64,000 nucleotides of DNA from Kribbella pittospori (GTDB lineage: Bacteria > Actinomycetota > Actinomycetes > Propionibacteriales > Kribbellaceae): the NCBI RefSeq assembly GCF_004331465.1, contig NZ_SJKB01000004.1, positions 372,001-436,000 on the forward strand. Reading direction: 5' to 3'. The position numbers were made by a program, and so were the translations under genes. The notes below the pieces were generated by a model, which was not told where the DNA came from, ran no database searches, and saw only the letters and a program-made list of their open reading frames with translations. Position 1 is the stretch's first letter. Every line of letters starts with the position of its first letter. Of the stretch, positions 8,354-17,272 are shown piece after piece.

Positions 8354-8380
8354 TGTCACATCCGCCGGGGGCGCGGTGTC
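8354..8380 (+). promoter_or_regulatory. ECF41-type sigma factor promoter
   Basis: TGTCACA at 8354-8360, a spacer of exactly 16 bases, then TGTC at 8377-8380. The promoter reported for ECF41 sigma factors is TGTCACA, 16 bases, CGTC, so this differs at a single base. It lies 32 bases before the flavoprotein ATG, and the ECF41 factor itself is the next gene (9624-10520), so the site is probably its target. Confidence 0.75.
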
Positions 8381-8412
8381 TTTAAGGCCATCTCTGAGAC
8401 GAAGGAGTGGCC

Positions 8413-9609
8413 ATGACCGAGAAAACCGATGTCATCCTGATCGGCGGCGGATACGCCGGCGTGATGGCTGCCAACCGCCTGACGCAACGTGACGACATCC
8501 ACGTGACCCTGGTCAACCCACGTCCGGCCTTTGTCGAGCGGATCCGGCTGCACCAGCTCGTCGCCGGGTCGGACGACGCGCTGGTGGACTACCAGAGCGT
8601 CCTGGCCGGCGGCGTTGAACTCGTGGTCGACAGCGTCACCCAGATCGACGCGGCCGGGCGCCGCGTGATCCTGGCGAGCGGGGGCGCCCTCGACTACGAC
8701 TACCTGGTCTACGCCGTGGGCAGCGGCAGCGGGAAGTCCAGCGTGAGCGGCGCGGCGGAGTACGCCTACCCGATCTCCACCCTGGAACAGGCACGGCGGC
8801 TCCAGCCGGTCGTCGACGCCGCGCCGGCATCGGCCGCGCTGACGGTCGTGGGCGCTGGACCGACCGGCCTGGAAACCGCATCCGAACTGGCGGAGCAGGG
8901 CCGTACAGTCACCCTTGTGTGCGGAAAGGTGCTCGGGCCGTACCTGCATCCGCGGGCCCGGCGCTCGGTCGCCCGGAAGCTCGCCAAGCTCGGCGTGACC
9001 GTGCTCGAAGGCGACGGCGCGACGGTGACGGGCGTAACGGCTGACGCGGTCCAGCTCAGCGACGGCGGCGAACTGCACAGCGACGTGACGATCTGGACCG
9101 CGGGTTTCAGCGTGCCGGATCTGGCCACCCGCAGCGGGCTGAGCACGGACTCCCTCGGACGGCTGCTGACCGACGAGACCCTGACCAGCGTGGACGACGT
9201 ACGCATCATCGCGGCCGGGGACTCGGGGGCGCCATCCGACCTGCCGGTGCGGATGAGTTGTCAGTCCGCGATGCAGCTGGGTCCGCAGGCTGCCGAGACG
9301 GTGCTGAGCCGGATCGCCGGCAAGGAGCCCGCCAGCCTTGACGTCGGGTTCTTCGGCGAGTGCATCAGCCTGGGACGCCGTGCCGGCGTGGTCCAGTACG
9401 CCAAGCGGGACGACACCCCGACCAGCGTGTTCTATCTGGGCAACCGATCCATGGCGATGCTCAAGGAAGGCGTCTGCAAGAGCACCATCTGGCAGCTGCG
9501 GCAGGAGGCGCGCCGACCCGGCAGACTCGATCTCTGGTTCAAGGATCGCCAACGCCGGAAGGTAGTGCGTGCCAAGGCCGCGCCCGTGGACGCAGGCCGG
9601 CCGGCCTGA
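8413..9609 (+). CDS. FAD/NAD(P)-dependent oxidoreductase (NDH-2-like), ECF41 partner
   Basis: A 398-residue flavoprotein. The FAD-binding site is VILIGGGYAGVMAANRL (about 6-22); the second Rossmann fold is LTVVGAGPTGLETASELAEQG; the C-terminal FAD contact is IIAAGDSGAP. The overall plan is that of type II NADH dehydrogenases and ferredoxin-reductase-like proteins. ATG 8413 was preferred to GTG 8407 because GAAGGAG is well spaced from it. It lies 14 bases upstream of the ECF41 sigma gene, behind an ECF41-type promoter. Such oxidoreductases are one of the three classes known to accompany ECF41 factors. The physiological substrate is unknown. Confidence 0.88.
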   Translation: MTEKTDVILIGGGYAGVMAANRLTQRDDIHVTLVNPRPAFVERIRLHQLVAGSDDALVDYQSVLAGGVELVVDSVTQIDAAGRRVILASGGALDYDYLVYAVGSGSGKSSVSGAAEYAYPISTLEQARRLQPVVDAAPASAALTVVGAGPTGLETASELAEQGRTVTLVCGKVLGPYLHPRARRSVARKLAKLGVTVLEGDGATVTGVTADAVQLSDGGELHSDVTIWTAGFSVPDLATRSGLSTDSLGRLLTDETLTSVDDVRIIAAGDSGAPSDLPVRMSCQSAMQLGPQAAETVLSRIAGKEPASLDVGFFGECISLGRRAGVVQYAKRDDTPTSVFYLGNRSMAMLKEGVCKSTIWQLRQEARRPGRLDLWFKDRQRRKVVRAKAAPVDAGRPA

Positions 9610-9623
9610 CGAGAGGTTCGGAG

Positions 9624-10520
9624 ATGAGCGACCAGTCCAGTGACCCGGCGACCGACGCCTTCGTCGCCCACCGGAACCTGCTGTTCACCGTCGCCTACGA
9701 GATCCTCGGATCGGCGGTCGACGCGGAGGACGTGCTGCAGGAGACCTGGCTGCGGTGGAGCAAGGTCGAGCTGGATCAGGTCCGCGATCAGCGCGCCTAC
9801 CTGATCCGGATCACCACCCGCCAGTCGCTCAACCGCCTGCGCACGATGCAGCGGCGCCGGGAGGCGTACGTCGGTCCCTGGCTACCCGAACCGCTGCTCA
9901 CCGCGCCGGACGCGGCCGAGGACATCGAGCTGGCCGAGAGCGTGTCGATGGCGATGATGCTGGTCCTCGAGACGCTCACTCCGACCGAGCGGGCCGTCTT
10001 CGTCCTGCGGGAGGCCTTCGGTGTCAGCTACGACGACATCGCGGCGGCCGTCGACAAGAACGCGGCGGCCGTCCGCCAGATCGCGCACCGCGCCCGGCAG
10101 CACGTCGACGCCCGCCGCCCCCGGACGGTCGTCTCCCCGAAGGAAGGACGGGCGGCCTTCGAGGCGTTCCAGCGCGCGGTCGAGGCCAGCGACCTGCAGG
10201 CCCTGCTCGACGTACTCGCGCCCGACGTGGTGCTGGTCAGCGACGGCGGCGGCCTCAAACTCACCGCGCTGCGGCCGATCATCGGTGCAGAGAAGGCGAT
10301 CCGCATGTTCGTCGGCAGCGTGCAGAAGGTCGGCGGCACGCTCACCGCCGAGCCGACCATGATCAACGGCAACCCGGCGCTGCTGTTCCGCTTCGACGGG
10401 AAGCTCGACGGCGTCGTCGCCCTGCGGATCGAGGACGCCCACGTCACCGGCATCTACTACGTCCGCAACCCCGACAAACTGTCCCACCTCGAGTCGGAAA
10501 CCCAACTCACCTTGCGTTAG
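9624..10520 (+). CDS. sigJ: ECF41-family RNA polymerase sigma factor (SigJ-like)
   Basis: A 298-residue ECF sigma factor with a fused regulatory C-terminus. Sigma region 2 reads NLLFTVAYEILGSAVDAEDVLQ and region 4 reads LTPTERAVFVLREAFG through AAVRQIAHRA. The linker has the ECF41 signature WLPEP, and the SnoaL-like C-terminal domain (about 175-290) has DGGG and the family motif NPDKL near the end. These factors have no separate anti-sigma; the C-terminus controls activity. ATG 9624 follows a GGAG. The gene is downstream of and co-oriented with its partner flavoprotein, so the pair is probably autoregulated from 8354-8380. The symbol follows the mycobacterial homologue. Confidence 0.9.
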   Translation: MSDQSSDPATDAFVAHRNLLFTVAYEILGSAVDAEDVLQETWLRWSKVELDQVRDQRAYLIRITTRQSLNRLRTMQRRREAYVGPWLPEPLLTAPDAAEDIELAESVSMAMMLVLETLTPTERAVFVLREAFGVSYDDIAAAVDKNAAAVRQIAHRARQHVDARRPRTVVSPKEGRAAFEAFQRAVEASDLQALLDVLAPDVVLVSDGGGLKLTALRPIIGAEKAIRMFVGSVQKVGGTLTAEPTMINGNPALLFRFDGKLDGVVALRIEDAHVTGIYYVRNPDKLSHLESETQLTLR

Positions 10521-11248
10521 GTCCGGATGCGGCGGAGGAATTCTTGGGTGCGGGTTTGGCTCGGGTTGTCCAGGACCTCCGCGGGTGGCCCGCTTTCGAG
10601 CAGGCGGCCGTGGTGCAGGAAGCAGACCTGGTCGGCGATCTCGCGGGCGAAGGCCATCTCATGGGTGCAGATCAGCATCGTCATCCCCTCCGACCGCAGG
10701 TCGCGGAGCAGATCGAGGACCTCTCCGACCAGCTCAGGATCGAGAGCCGAGGTGATCTCGTCGAGCAGCATCAGGGTGGGTGAGTTGACCAGCGCCCGGG
10801 CGATCGCGGCGCGCTGCTGCTGACCTCCGGACAGGTCGTCCGGCCGCGCGTCCGCCTTGTCGCGCAGGCCGACCCGGTCCAGCATCTCCAGCGCCCGCCG
10901 ACGCGCCTCGTCGCGCGGAACCCCATGCACCCGGATCGGCGCCAGGGTCGCGTTGTCGAGGACAGACAGATGTGGGAACAGGTTGTACGACTGGAAGACG
11001 ATCCCGATCCTGGACCGGATCCTGTCCGCGTCGGCCCGCGGGTCGGTGATGTCGGCGCCGGCCAGCTCGATCACGCCGTCGTCGACCACCTCGAGCAGGT
11101 TGATGCACCGCAGCAGCGTCGACTTCCCGGAGCCGGACGCGCCGATCAGCACCACGCACTCGCCCTCCGAAACCTCCAGGCCGAAGTCGTCGAGCACCAC
11201 GTTGTCGCCGTACGCCTTCCGCACTCCTCGCAAGGACAGCAGGCTCAC
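10517..11248 (-). CDS. Polar amino acid ABC transporter ATP-binding protein
   Basis: A 243-residue ATPase of the GlnQ/HisP type. Walker A is GASGSGKST (36-44), the Q-loop is VFQSYNLFPHLSV, the signature is LSGGQQQR, Walker B is LMLLDEITSALD and the H-loop is CTHEM. The start is GTG 11248, overlapping the permease stop by 4 bases (GTGA). It is the last gene of a three-gene transporter operon read right to left. The very short spacing to the permease suggests a fixed subunit ratio. Confidence 0.93.
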   Translation of the reverse strand: MSLLSLRGVRKAYGDNVVLDDFGLEVSEGECVVLIGASGSGKSTLLRCINLLEVVDDGVIELAGADITDPRADADRIRSRIGIVFQSYNLFPHLSVLDNATLAPIRVHGVPRDEARRRALEMLDRVGLRDKADARPDDLSGGQQQRAAIARALVNSPTLMLLDEITSALDPELVGEVLDLLRDLRSEGMTMLICTHEMAFAREIADQVCFLHHGRLLESGPPAEVLDNPSQTRTQEFLRRIRT

Positions 11249-12096
11249 ACCGGTCCACCTCCCCCGCCGTACCAGCCCTGGCGGCGTGCGACGTAGTCGG
11301 TCAGCCGGGTCAGCGGGATCGTCAAGGCGACGAACAGCAGCCCGGCCACGACGTACGGCGTGAAGTTGAAGTCGATCGCGGTCTCCAGTTGCGCCGCGCG
11401 GATCGCGTCGATGACGCCGAGTACGGCGATCAGTCCGGAATCCTTCTGCAGGCTGACGAAGTCGTTCAGCAGCGGCGGCATGACCCGACGGACCGCCTGC
11501 GGCAGTACGACGAAGCGCAGCGTCTGGCGGTACGACAACCCGAGCGAACGAGCGGCCGCGCGCTGCGACGGATGCACCGACTCGATCCCGGCGCGGAAGA
11601 CCTCGGCGACGTACGACGAGTAGGTCAGCACCAGCGCGGCCCCACCCCAGACGACCGCAGCGTTCGGCACGCCTTGGAGCCGCAGAGCCGGTACGCCGAA
11701 GCCGAGCAGGAAGATCACCAGCAGCAACGGCAGCCCGCGGAAGACGTCCGTGTACGCCGCGGCGAACACGCGGAGCGGGAAGAAGATCGGGCCGCGCAAA
11801 GTCCGCAGGATCGCCAGCCCCATCCCGATCACGACGATCAGGACCGCGCAGATCAGCATCACCCGGATGTTCAGCCACAACCCCTCGGCGACGACCGGCA
11901 ACGCCTCCCAGGCGCGCTGGGGATCGAAGAACGTTGCCCGGACGCGCGGCCAGCCCGGTGTCGATCCGATGCCGATGGCAACGAGCGCCAGCAGCACCAC
12001 CGAGCTGACCACCGCGATCAGGGTCGAGCGCCGCGCTCGTCGCTGCCGGTACGCGATCCGTTCCAGCTGCAGCGCGGACGGCTGCCAGTCCGTCAC
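11245..12096 (-). CDS. Polar amino acid ABC transporter permease
   Basis: A 283-residue membrane protein of the HisM/GlnP family. After a basic N-terminal segment come several hydrophobic helices, with the ATPase-contacting EAA loop seen as EVFRAGIESVHPSQRAAARSLGLS. The start is GTG 12096, overlapping the stop of the binding-protein gene by 4 bases. The intact reading frame shows the transporter core is still conserved although the adjacent binding-protein gene carries a stop codon. Confidence 0.92.
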   Translation of the reverse strand: MTDWQPSALQLERIAYRQRRARRSTLIAVVSSVVLLALVAIGIGSTPGWPRVRATFFDPQRAWEALPVVAEGLWLNIRVMLICAVLIVVIGMGLAILRTLRGPIFFPLRVFAAAYTDVFRGLPLLLVIFLLGFGVPALRLQGVPNAAVVWGGAALVLTYSSYVAEVFRAGIESVHPSQRAAARSLGLSYRQTLRFVVLPQAVRRVMPPLLNDFVSLQKDSGLIAVLGVIDAIRAAQLETAIDFNFTPYVVAGLLFVALTIPLTRLTDYVARRQGWYGGGGGPV

Positions 12097-12950
12097 GACA
12101 GTTCCGGCGCGCCCTGCGTGGTGAGGTATTCCTTCTGCAGATTGGCGAGCGTCCCGTCGGTCTTCAGCGCGTCGACCGCCTGGGACAGACACCCGGTCAG
12201 CCCGGATCCCTTCTCCAGCACGAAGCCGAACTGCTCGACCTGACCTGACGACGCCGGCAGCTGACCGACGATCTTGCCGTCGTCGAGCTGCGCCGCGGTC
12301 ATGTAGAACCCGGTCGGCAGGTCCACGACGATCCCGTCCAGCTGCTTGTTCTTCAAGGCCTGGACGGCCAGGTCGTTGGTGTCGTACGGCGCCATCTTCT
12401 GCTTCGGCTTGATCAGTTCCTCGGCCGTCGTGTAGCTCGTCGTACCGACCTGGGCGCCGAGCTTCGCGTCGGCCAGCTCCGCGACCGACTTCGCGTTCGC
12501 GATCTTGCTGCCAGCGGTCGTGATCACAGCCTGCCGGACGTCGTAGTACCCGGACGAGAAGTCCACGGCCTTGCGCCGGTCCTCGGAGATCGACACCTGG
12601 TTCACGTCGAAGTCGAACTTCTTCGGCCCGGGCGCGAACGCCGAGTTGAACGGCACCGTCTGCCACTTCACCTCGGCGGTCTCGAAGCCGAGCTTCTTCG
12701 CCACCGCGTACGTGACGGCCGACTCGTACCCCTTGCCGTTGGCCGGGTCGTCGTTCGAGAACCACGGTTCGTACGCCGGCTTGTCGGTACCGACCGCCAG
12801 CGTCCCGGCCGTCTTCACCGCCAGCTTGTCCTTCGCGCAGGCGTCGGCGCCTTACGGCGTCGACGTACTGCTGGACTCATCCTCCGGAGCACACGCGCCG
12901 AGCCCGAGGACCAGCGCCACCCCCACCGCCGCCACTGCACGAGATCTCAT
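12093..12950 (-). pseudogene. Amino acid ABC transporter substrate-binding lipoprotein with in-frame stop
   Basis: The reverse reading starts at ATG 12950 with a lipoprotein signal peptide ending LGLGAC, the lipobox Cys being residue 20, followed by a Ser/Thr linker. Codon 33 is TAA (12852-12854). In the same frame the reading then continues as GADACAKDKLAV and a full family-3 solute-binding domain (GTLAVGTDKPAYEPW, VSISEDRRKAVDFS, VGTTSYTTAEELI). Nothing else is broken, and the frame overlaps the permease normally. Either a recent nonsense mutation, a base-call error, or readthrough. Restart at GTG 12818 would give a protein with no export signal, so it would not serve the transporter. Confidence 0.85.
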
Positions 12951-12987
12951 GCGCAGCAGCGTAGATCAGCGGGGCGTGACTGTGCAG

Positions 12988-14766
12988 TTAGTTGCTGTAG
13001 TCGCGGAATCCGCGGCCGGTCTTGCGGCCCAGGTAGCCGGCGGTGACGAGGTGCTCGAGCAGCGGCGCCGGTGCGAAACCGGGCTCTCGGAACTCGAGGT
13101 AGAGGGTCCGCTGGATGGCCAGCGAGACATCCAGGCCGACCACGTCGAGCAGCTCGAACGGACCCATCGGGAGCCGGCAGCCGAGCTTCATCGCGGCGTC
13201 GATGTCGTCGACCCCGGCGTAGTGCGCCTCGAGCATCCGGACCGCGTCGTTCAGGTACGGGAACAGCAGCGCGTTCACGATGAAGCCGGCCCGGTCGCCG
13301 CACCGGACCGGGTGCTTGCCAGCAGCAACCGCCAGCGCCGCGACCGTGTCGGCCACATCGGGCGACGTGCTGACCGTGCTCACGACCTCGACCAGCTTCA
13401 TCACCGGCGCGGGGTTGAAGAAGTGCAGCCCGACCACGTCGGCCGGCCGCTTGGTCGCCATCGCCAGGTCGATCACCGGCAGACTCGAGGTGGTCGTCGC
13501 CAGGATCGCACCCGGCTTGCAGATCTCGTCGAAGGTCTCGAACAGCGCCTGCTTGACGCTCAGCTCCTCGACCACGGCCTCGACCACCAGGTCGACGCTC
13601 GCGAGGTCGTCGAGCTTGGCCGTCCCGGTGATCCGGCGCAGCGTCGCGTCCCGCTCCTCCGACGACAGCTTGCCGCGCTGAACGCCCTTCTCCAGCGAGC
13701 GTTCGAGGCCGGCCCGGACCCGGTCCACCTTCTCGGTACCGCGGGCGACGTACAGGACGTCGTACCCGGACTTGGCGCAGACCTCGATGATTCCGACGGC
13801 CATCGTCCCGGAGCCGACCACGCCGACCTGCTTGACCGGGCGTACGGCGATCTCCGCGCCGTCCGACGCCGGCGTGTGCTCGTCGTCGACCACGACCGGC
13901 GAATCCGGCGCCTCGTAGGTGTAGAAGCCGCGGCCGGTCTTGCGGCCGAGAAGTCCGGCGGTGACCATCTGCTTGAGGATCGGGGCCGGCGCGTGCAGCC
14001 GGTTGCGGCCCTGCTTGTACATCGTGTCGAGGATCTCGTACGCCGTGTCGAGGCCGATCAGATCGAGCAGCGCGAGCGGACCCATCGGGTAGCCGCAGCC
14101 GAGCCGCATGGCCGCGTCCACGTCCTCGCGGGTCGCGTAGCGCGACTCCACCATCGAGACAGCGTGGTTCAGGTAGCCGAACAGCAGGGCGTTCGCGATG
14201 AAGCCGGCCCGGTCGGCCGCCACCACCGGGACCTTGTCGAGCCGGCGGGCCAGCGCGAGCACGTCCTCGACCACGTCCGGCTCGGTGACCACGGTCCGGA
14301 TCACCTCGACGAACTCCTGCACCGGTGCCGGGTTGAAGAAGTGCATGCCGACGACGCGGCGCGGGCGCTGGGTGGCGACGGAGATCTCGGTGACCGACAG
14401 GGACGAGGTGTTGGTGGCCAGGATGGCGTCCTCGCGGACGACCTTGTCCAGCGCCGAGAAGATCTCGCGCTTGAGCTCGAGCCGCTCGATCACGGCCTCG
14501 ATCACCAGGTCGCAGTCCGCGAGCGCCTCGATCGAGGTGGCGAAGGTGACCCGGTCGAACAGCGCCTGCTGGTCCTCGACCGACAGCTTGCCGCGCTTCA
14601 CCGCCCGGTCGGTGGAGTGCTGGATGTGCCCGCGGCCGCGCTCGGCCGCCTCGTCGTCACGCTCGACGCCGACCACGGTCAGGCCGTTGCGCGCGAACAC
14701 CTCGGCGATCCCGGCACCCATCGTGCCCAGACCGACCACACCCACCGTCTTCAGTTCCCGAGCCAT
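12988..14766 (-). CDS. 3-hydroxyacyl-CoA dehydrogenase, internally duplicated
   Basis: A 592-residue protein made of two complete 3-hydroxybutyryl/3-hydroxyacyl-CoA dehydrogenase units. Each has an NAD Rossmann start (VGVVGLGTMGAG near residue 8; VGVVGSGTMAVG near residue 310) and the same ending, TAG.LGRKTGRGF. The usual single-unit PaaH/FadB2 enzyme is about 290 residues, so this is a head-to-tail fusion. Both units retain SS after TNT/TTT and a HFFNPAPV block with the catalytic His. The gene is monocistronic, transcribed toward the transporter operon. It likely acts in fatty acid, PHB or phenylacetate beta-oxidation. Confidence 0.9.
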   Translation of the reverse strand: MARELKTVGVVGLGTMGAGIAEVFARNGLTVVGVERDDEAAERGRGHIQHSTDRAVKRGKLSVEDQQALFDRVTFATSIEALADCDLVIEAVIERLELKREIFSALDKVVREDAILATNTSSLSVTEISVATQRPRRVVGMHFFNPAPVQEFVEVIRTVVTEPDVVEDVLALARRLDKVPVVAADRAGFIANALLFGYLNHAVSMVESRYATREDVDAAMRLGCGYPMGPLALLDLIGLDTAYEILDTMYKQGRNRLHAPAPILKQMVTAGLLGRKTGRGFYTYEAPDSPVVVDDEHTPASDGAEIAVRPVKQVGVVGSGTMAVGIIEVCAKSGYDVLYVARGTEKVDRVRAGLERSLEKGVQRGKLSSEERDATLRRITGTAKLDDLASVDLVVEAVVEELSVKQALFETFDEICKPGAILATTTSSLPVIDLAMATKRPADVVGLHFFNPAPVMKLVEVVSTVSTSPDVADTVAALAVAAGKHPVRCGDRAGFIVNALLFPYLNDAVRMLEAHYAGVDDIDAAMKLGCRLPMGPFELLDVVGLDVSLAIQRTLYLEFREPGFAPAPLLEHLVTAGYLGRKTGRGFRDYSN

Positions 14767-14830
14767 GGCCCGAACTATGCCAGTCCCACTACTGGTCCGC
14801 CCATGAGCTGAGTCACCCGGGAGGCCAACC

Positions 14831-15283
14831 TCACACCTCGTCGAACACCACGGGCGACTCGAGCCATCCATCCAGCAGCCAGGCCGGATCCGGGGCGCTG
14901 TCGAGCATGGACGCGACCGGTTTCGGCTTGAGCTCGTGCCCAAGCAGGTCCCCGACCGGCAGCCACACCGCCCGATAGCTCCCAGCCTCCGACTCCGCAG
15001 TACTTCCCATCTCCGGCCCTTCACCGGCCCCGAACTCGCCACCGATCGACTCCGCCAGGAAGTAATGCTGAGTGCTCGTGCCGAAGTTCACCACGGCGAC
15101 CAGCCCGCGGATCTTCACCAGCACACCCAGTTCCTCGTGGGTCTCGCGCCGGGCCGCCTCCGCCAGGCTCTCGCCCTCCTCGACCTGGCCGCCGGGCAGG
15201 ACGTGGTATGTCCGTCCGTCGCGCACCCGCTCGATCGCGGCCACTCCGTGCCGGGAGAGCAGGACGATCCCCGCGCGGATCAT
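14831..15283 (-). CDS. Nudix hydrolase
   Basis: A 150-residue Nudix protein. The Nudix box spans about 31-54: GGQVEEGESLAEAARRET, then HEELGV, matching the GX5EX7REUXEEXGU pattern. It hydrolyses a nucleoside diphosphate linked to another moiety; the substrate cannot be told. ATG 15283 overlaps the stop of the methyltransferase gene by 4 bases, so it is the third gene of a coupled operon with the TfoX-like and methyltransferase genes. Confidence 0.9.
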   Translation of the reverse strand: MIRAGIVLLSRHGVAAIERVRDGRTYHVLPGGQVEEGESLAEAARRETHEELGVLVKIRGLVAVVNFGTSTQHYFLAESIGGEFGAGEGPEMGSTAESEAGSYRAVWLPVGDLLGHELKPKPVASMLDSAPDPAWLLDGWLESPVVFDEV

Positions 15284-16161
15284 GCGCGGGTCGCCAGGAC
15301 GCTGAACCAGAAGCCGATCCGCGACTCACTGCGTCTGACCTGCTCGACGTTCCAGCCGGTCGCGGCGAGCAGTTCGCGCAACGGTTCCTCCTGCCACATC
15401 ACGAAATGCCGGGGCAGGTCGAGGTTCCGGTTGGACCACTCCTCGCCCTTGCCCTCCCGGGTCGCGAAAGCAAGAACCGGCGCGGCCCGCAACGCCTTCC
15501 GGAGCACTCCGGCCAACTGGGCGCGGTCGAAGTGCAGGAAGACCGCGTCGGAGAACACAGCGTCGTACGGGCCGCCGAAGTCGTCGGTGATCGCGTTCAG
15601 CCGATCGGCGTCGTACCCGTCGGCGCGCATCATGTCGAGGAAGGCCTGGGTCGCGTCGGTACGCCGTACGACGAAGCCGCGGCGCTCCAACTCCAGCGCG
15701 TCGCGGCCGGTCCCACTGCCGAGCTCGAGCACGTTGGCGCCGGGCGCGACTCCCTCGGCGAGCAGATCGATGAGCAGCTCGTTGGGCTCCTTGGGGATCG
15801 ATTCCCGGAACTTCTCGGAGGCCTGCTCGTACGTCGCCAACGTCACCTCGTTGTCCGTCGGCACCCGGGTCCACCCGTCGCCGGAGTGCTCGACGATCGC
15901 CGGGAGCTTGAGGCCGAGATCGGCGCCGAGCACGACCACGGTCTCACCGCGGTGCAGGTCCGCGATCGCCTGGAGCTCCTCGTCGGGACGCTGCGCGAGC
16001 TCGGGTACGACGGTCAGCCGGACGCCGAGGTGGTCGGCCAACCGGGTGCCGGCTGCCACTTCGAACGGGCCGGCGTACACCTGGGCGATCCTGTCCCCGA
16101 CCACCGGATCCTGCACATCCCCAGGCAGCAGCAGGATCCTCGCGGGGCACATGAGATTCAT
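15280..16161 (-). CDS. SAM-dependent methyltransferase with an extra N-terminal domain
   Basis: A 293-residue protein. Residues about 110-285 are a class I methyltransferase with SAM motif I VLELGSGTGRD (144-154) and DAVFSDAVFLHF. Residues about 8-95 form a separate domain (ARILLLPGD, GETVVVLGADLGLKL) that faintly recalls the histidine phosphatase fold but lacks the RHG catalytic motif, so if related it is degenerate. The start ATG 16161 overlaps the TfoX-like stop by 4 bases, and its stop overlaps the Nudix start by 4. The methyl acceptor is unknown. Confidence 0.8.
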   Translation of the reverse strand: MNLMCPARILLLPGDVQDPVVGDRIAQVYAGPFEVAAGTRLADHLGVRLTVVPELAQRPDEELQAIADLHRGETVVVLGADLGLKLPAIVEHSGDGWTRVPTDNEVTLATYEQASEKFRESIPKEPNELLIDLLAEGVAPGANVLELGSGTGRDALELERRGFVVRRTDATQAFLDMMRADGYDADRLNAITDDFGGPYDAVFSDAVFLHFDRAQLAGVLRKALRAAPVLAFATREGKGEEWSNRNLDLPRHFVMWQEEPLRELLAATGWNVEQVRRSESRIGFWFSVLATRA

Positions 16162-16481
16162 CCGGCGACATACTCCAAAGCCTCGGCGGCGTAGTCCGGC
16201 CAGACCGCGGACTGTGTCAGCGGGATCACCACCCACTCCTTCATCGGCCGGCCCATACCCGGGTCGAACGCCTCGACGCCCGGCAGCGCGAGGGCCTTCT
16301 CCCGCGGCTCCGGCGGGAGCTTGAACGTCATGGCGTCACCGAACATCCCGGCGAGCACCTTCTTACCGGTCTTGAGACAGGGCATGCCGAACATGCTTCC
16401 CCGCACCACGCCGGCCGACTCCAGCCCGGCCGCGACCGCGTCGTACTCCGCGATCGCCTCTTCGCTCACCTTCGGCATCAT
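16158..16481 (-). CDS. TfoX N-terminal domain protein
   Basis: A 107-residue protein with the TfoX N-terminal domain pattern: [32 protein letters not shown], and [12 protein letters not shown]. In this family the domain alone is common in actinobacteria and its function is not established. ATG 16481 was chosen because GGGAGG sits 9 nt upstream; a GTG at 16490 is too close to that site. It is the first gene of the operon with the methyltransferase and Nudix genes. Confidence 0.85.
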   Translation of the reverse strand: MMPKVSEEAIAEYDAVAAGLESAGVVRGSMFGMPCLKTGKKVLAGMFGDAMTFKLPPEPREKALALPGVEAFDPGMGRPMKEWVVIPLTQSAVWPDYAAEALEYVAG

Positions 16482-16554
16482 GTCCACCACCCTCCCACTC
16501 CGACCGGCCAGGCAACATGGGTTCCCGCCGGGTTGTGGACTACGGTTCTTTCTC

Positions 16555-17214
16555 GTGCGCTTGGTGATTGCTACGTGTTCTGTGGATTACTCCGGTCGGT
16601 TGACGGCTCATCTGCCGATGGCGCCGCGGTTGCTGATGGTGAAGGCGGACGGGTCGGTGCTGATTCATGCCGACGGCGGGTCGTACAAGCCGCTCAACTG
16701 GATGTCTCCGCCGTGCAAGCTGACCGAGGACGGCGACGTGTGGAGCGTCACCAACAAGGCGGGTGAGGAGCTGCGGATCACCATCGAGGAGGTGCACAGC
16801 GACACCGCCTACGAGCTCGGCAAAGATCCCGGTCTGATCAAGGACGGCGTCGAGGCACACCTGCAGGAACTGCTGGCCGAGCACGTGCACACGTTCGGCG
16901 AAGGCTGGACCCTGGTACGGCGCGAGTACCCGACCGCGATCGGCCCGGTCGACCTGCTCTGCCGCGATGCCGACGGCAAGCACGTGGCCGTCGAGATCAA
17001 GCGCCGCGGCGAGATCGACGGCGTCGAGCAACTCACCCGGTACGTCGAACTCCTCAACCGCGACCCGATGCTGGCCCCGGTCCGCGGCATCTTCGCCGCC
17101 CAACTGATCAAGCCCCAGGCCAAGGTCCTCGCCACCGACCGCGGCCTCGAATGCCTCACCGTCGACTACGACGCCCTCCGAGGCATGGAATCCGACATAC
17201 TCCGCCTGTTCTGA
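16555..17214 (+). CDS. nucS: Endonuclease NucS (noncanonical mismatch repair)
   Basis: A 219-residue NucS/EndoMS protein. It begins [21 protein letters not shown], nearly the mycobacterial start, and has [12 protein letters not shown]. The nuclease site is seen as Asp133 (GPVDLLC), Glu147 and Lys149 (VEIKRRG). NucS cuts mismatched DNA and provides mismatch repair in actinobacteria that lack MutS/MutL. Start GTG 16555; a TACGGT lies 8 bases upstream, suggesting a very short leader. It is divergent from the TfoX operon. Confidence 0.95.
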   Translation: MRLVIATCSVDYSGRLTAHLPMAPRLLMVKADGSVLIHADGGSYKPLNWMSPPCKLTEDGDVWSVTNKAGEELRITIEEVHSDTAYELGKDPGLIKDGVEAHLQELLAEHVHTFGEGWTLVRREYPTAIGPVDLLCRDADGKHVAVEIKRRGEIDGVEQLTRYVELLNRDPMLAPVRGIFAAQLIKPQAKVLATDRGLECLTVDYDALRGMESDILRLF

Positions 17215-17227
17215 ACCCATCGAGGTG

Positions 17228-17257
17228 TTGACAGGCGTTCACAGCAGGCAGTTACTT
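17228..17257 (+). promoter_or_regulatory. Promoter of the ArsR pair, apparently leaderless
   Basis: A consensus -35 TTGACA at 17228-17233, an 18-base spacer and a -10-like TTACTT at 17252-17257. The expected start of transcription seven bases further is the A of ATG 17264, and no Shine-Dalgarno precedes that ATG. Confidence 0.55.
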
Positions 17258-17272
17258 AGCAATATGGCTAAG
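17255..17272. promoter_or_regulatory. Operator candidate over the start codon (ArsR site)
   Basis: CTTAGC, six bases, GCTAAG: a perfect 6-bp inverted repeat. The central six bases contain the ATG of the first gene, and the left arm overlaps the -10. ArsR-family repressors bind such dyads at their own promoters, and an ArsR gene is the second gene of this unit. Confidence 0.6.
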
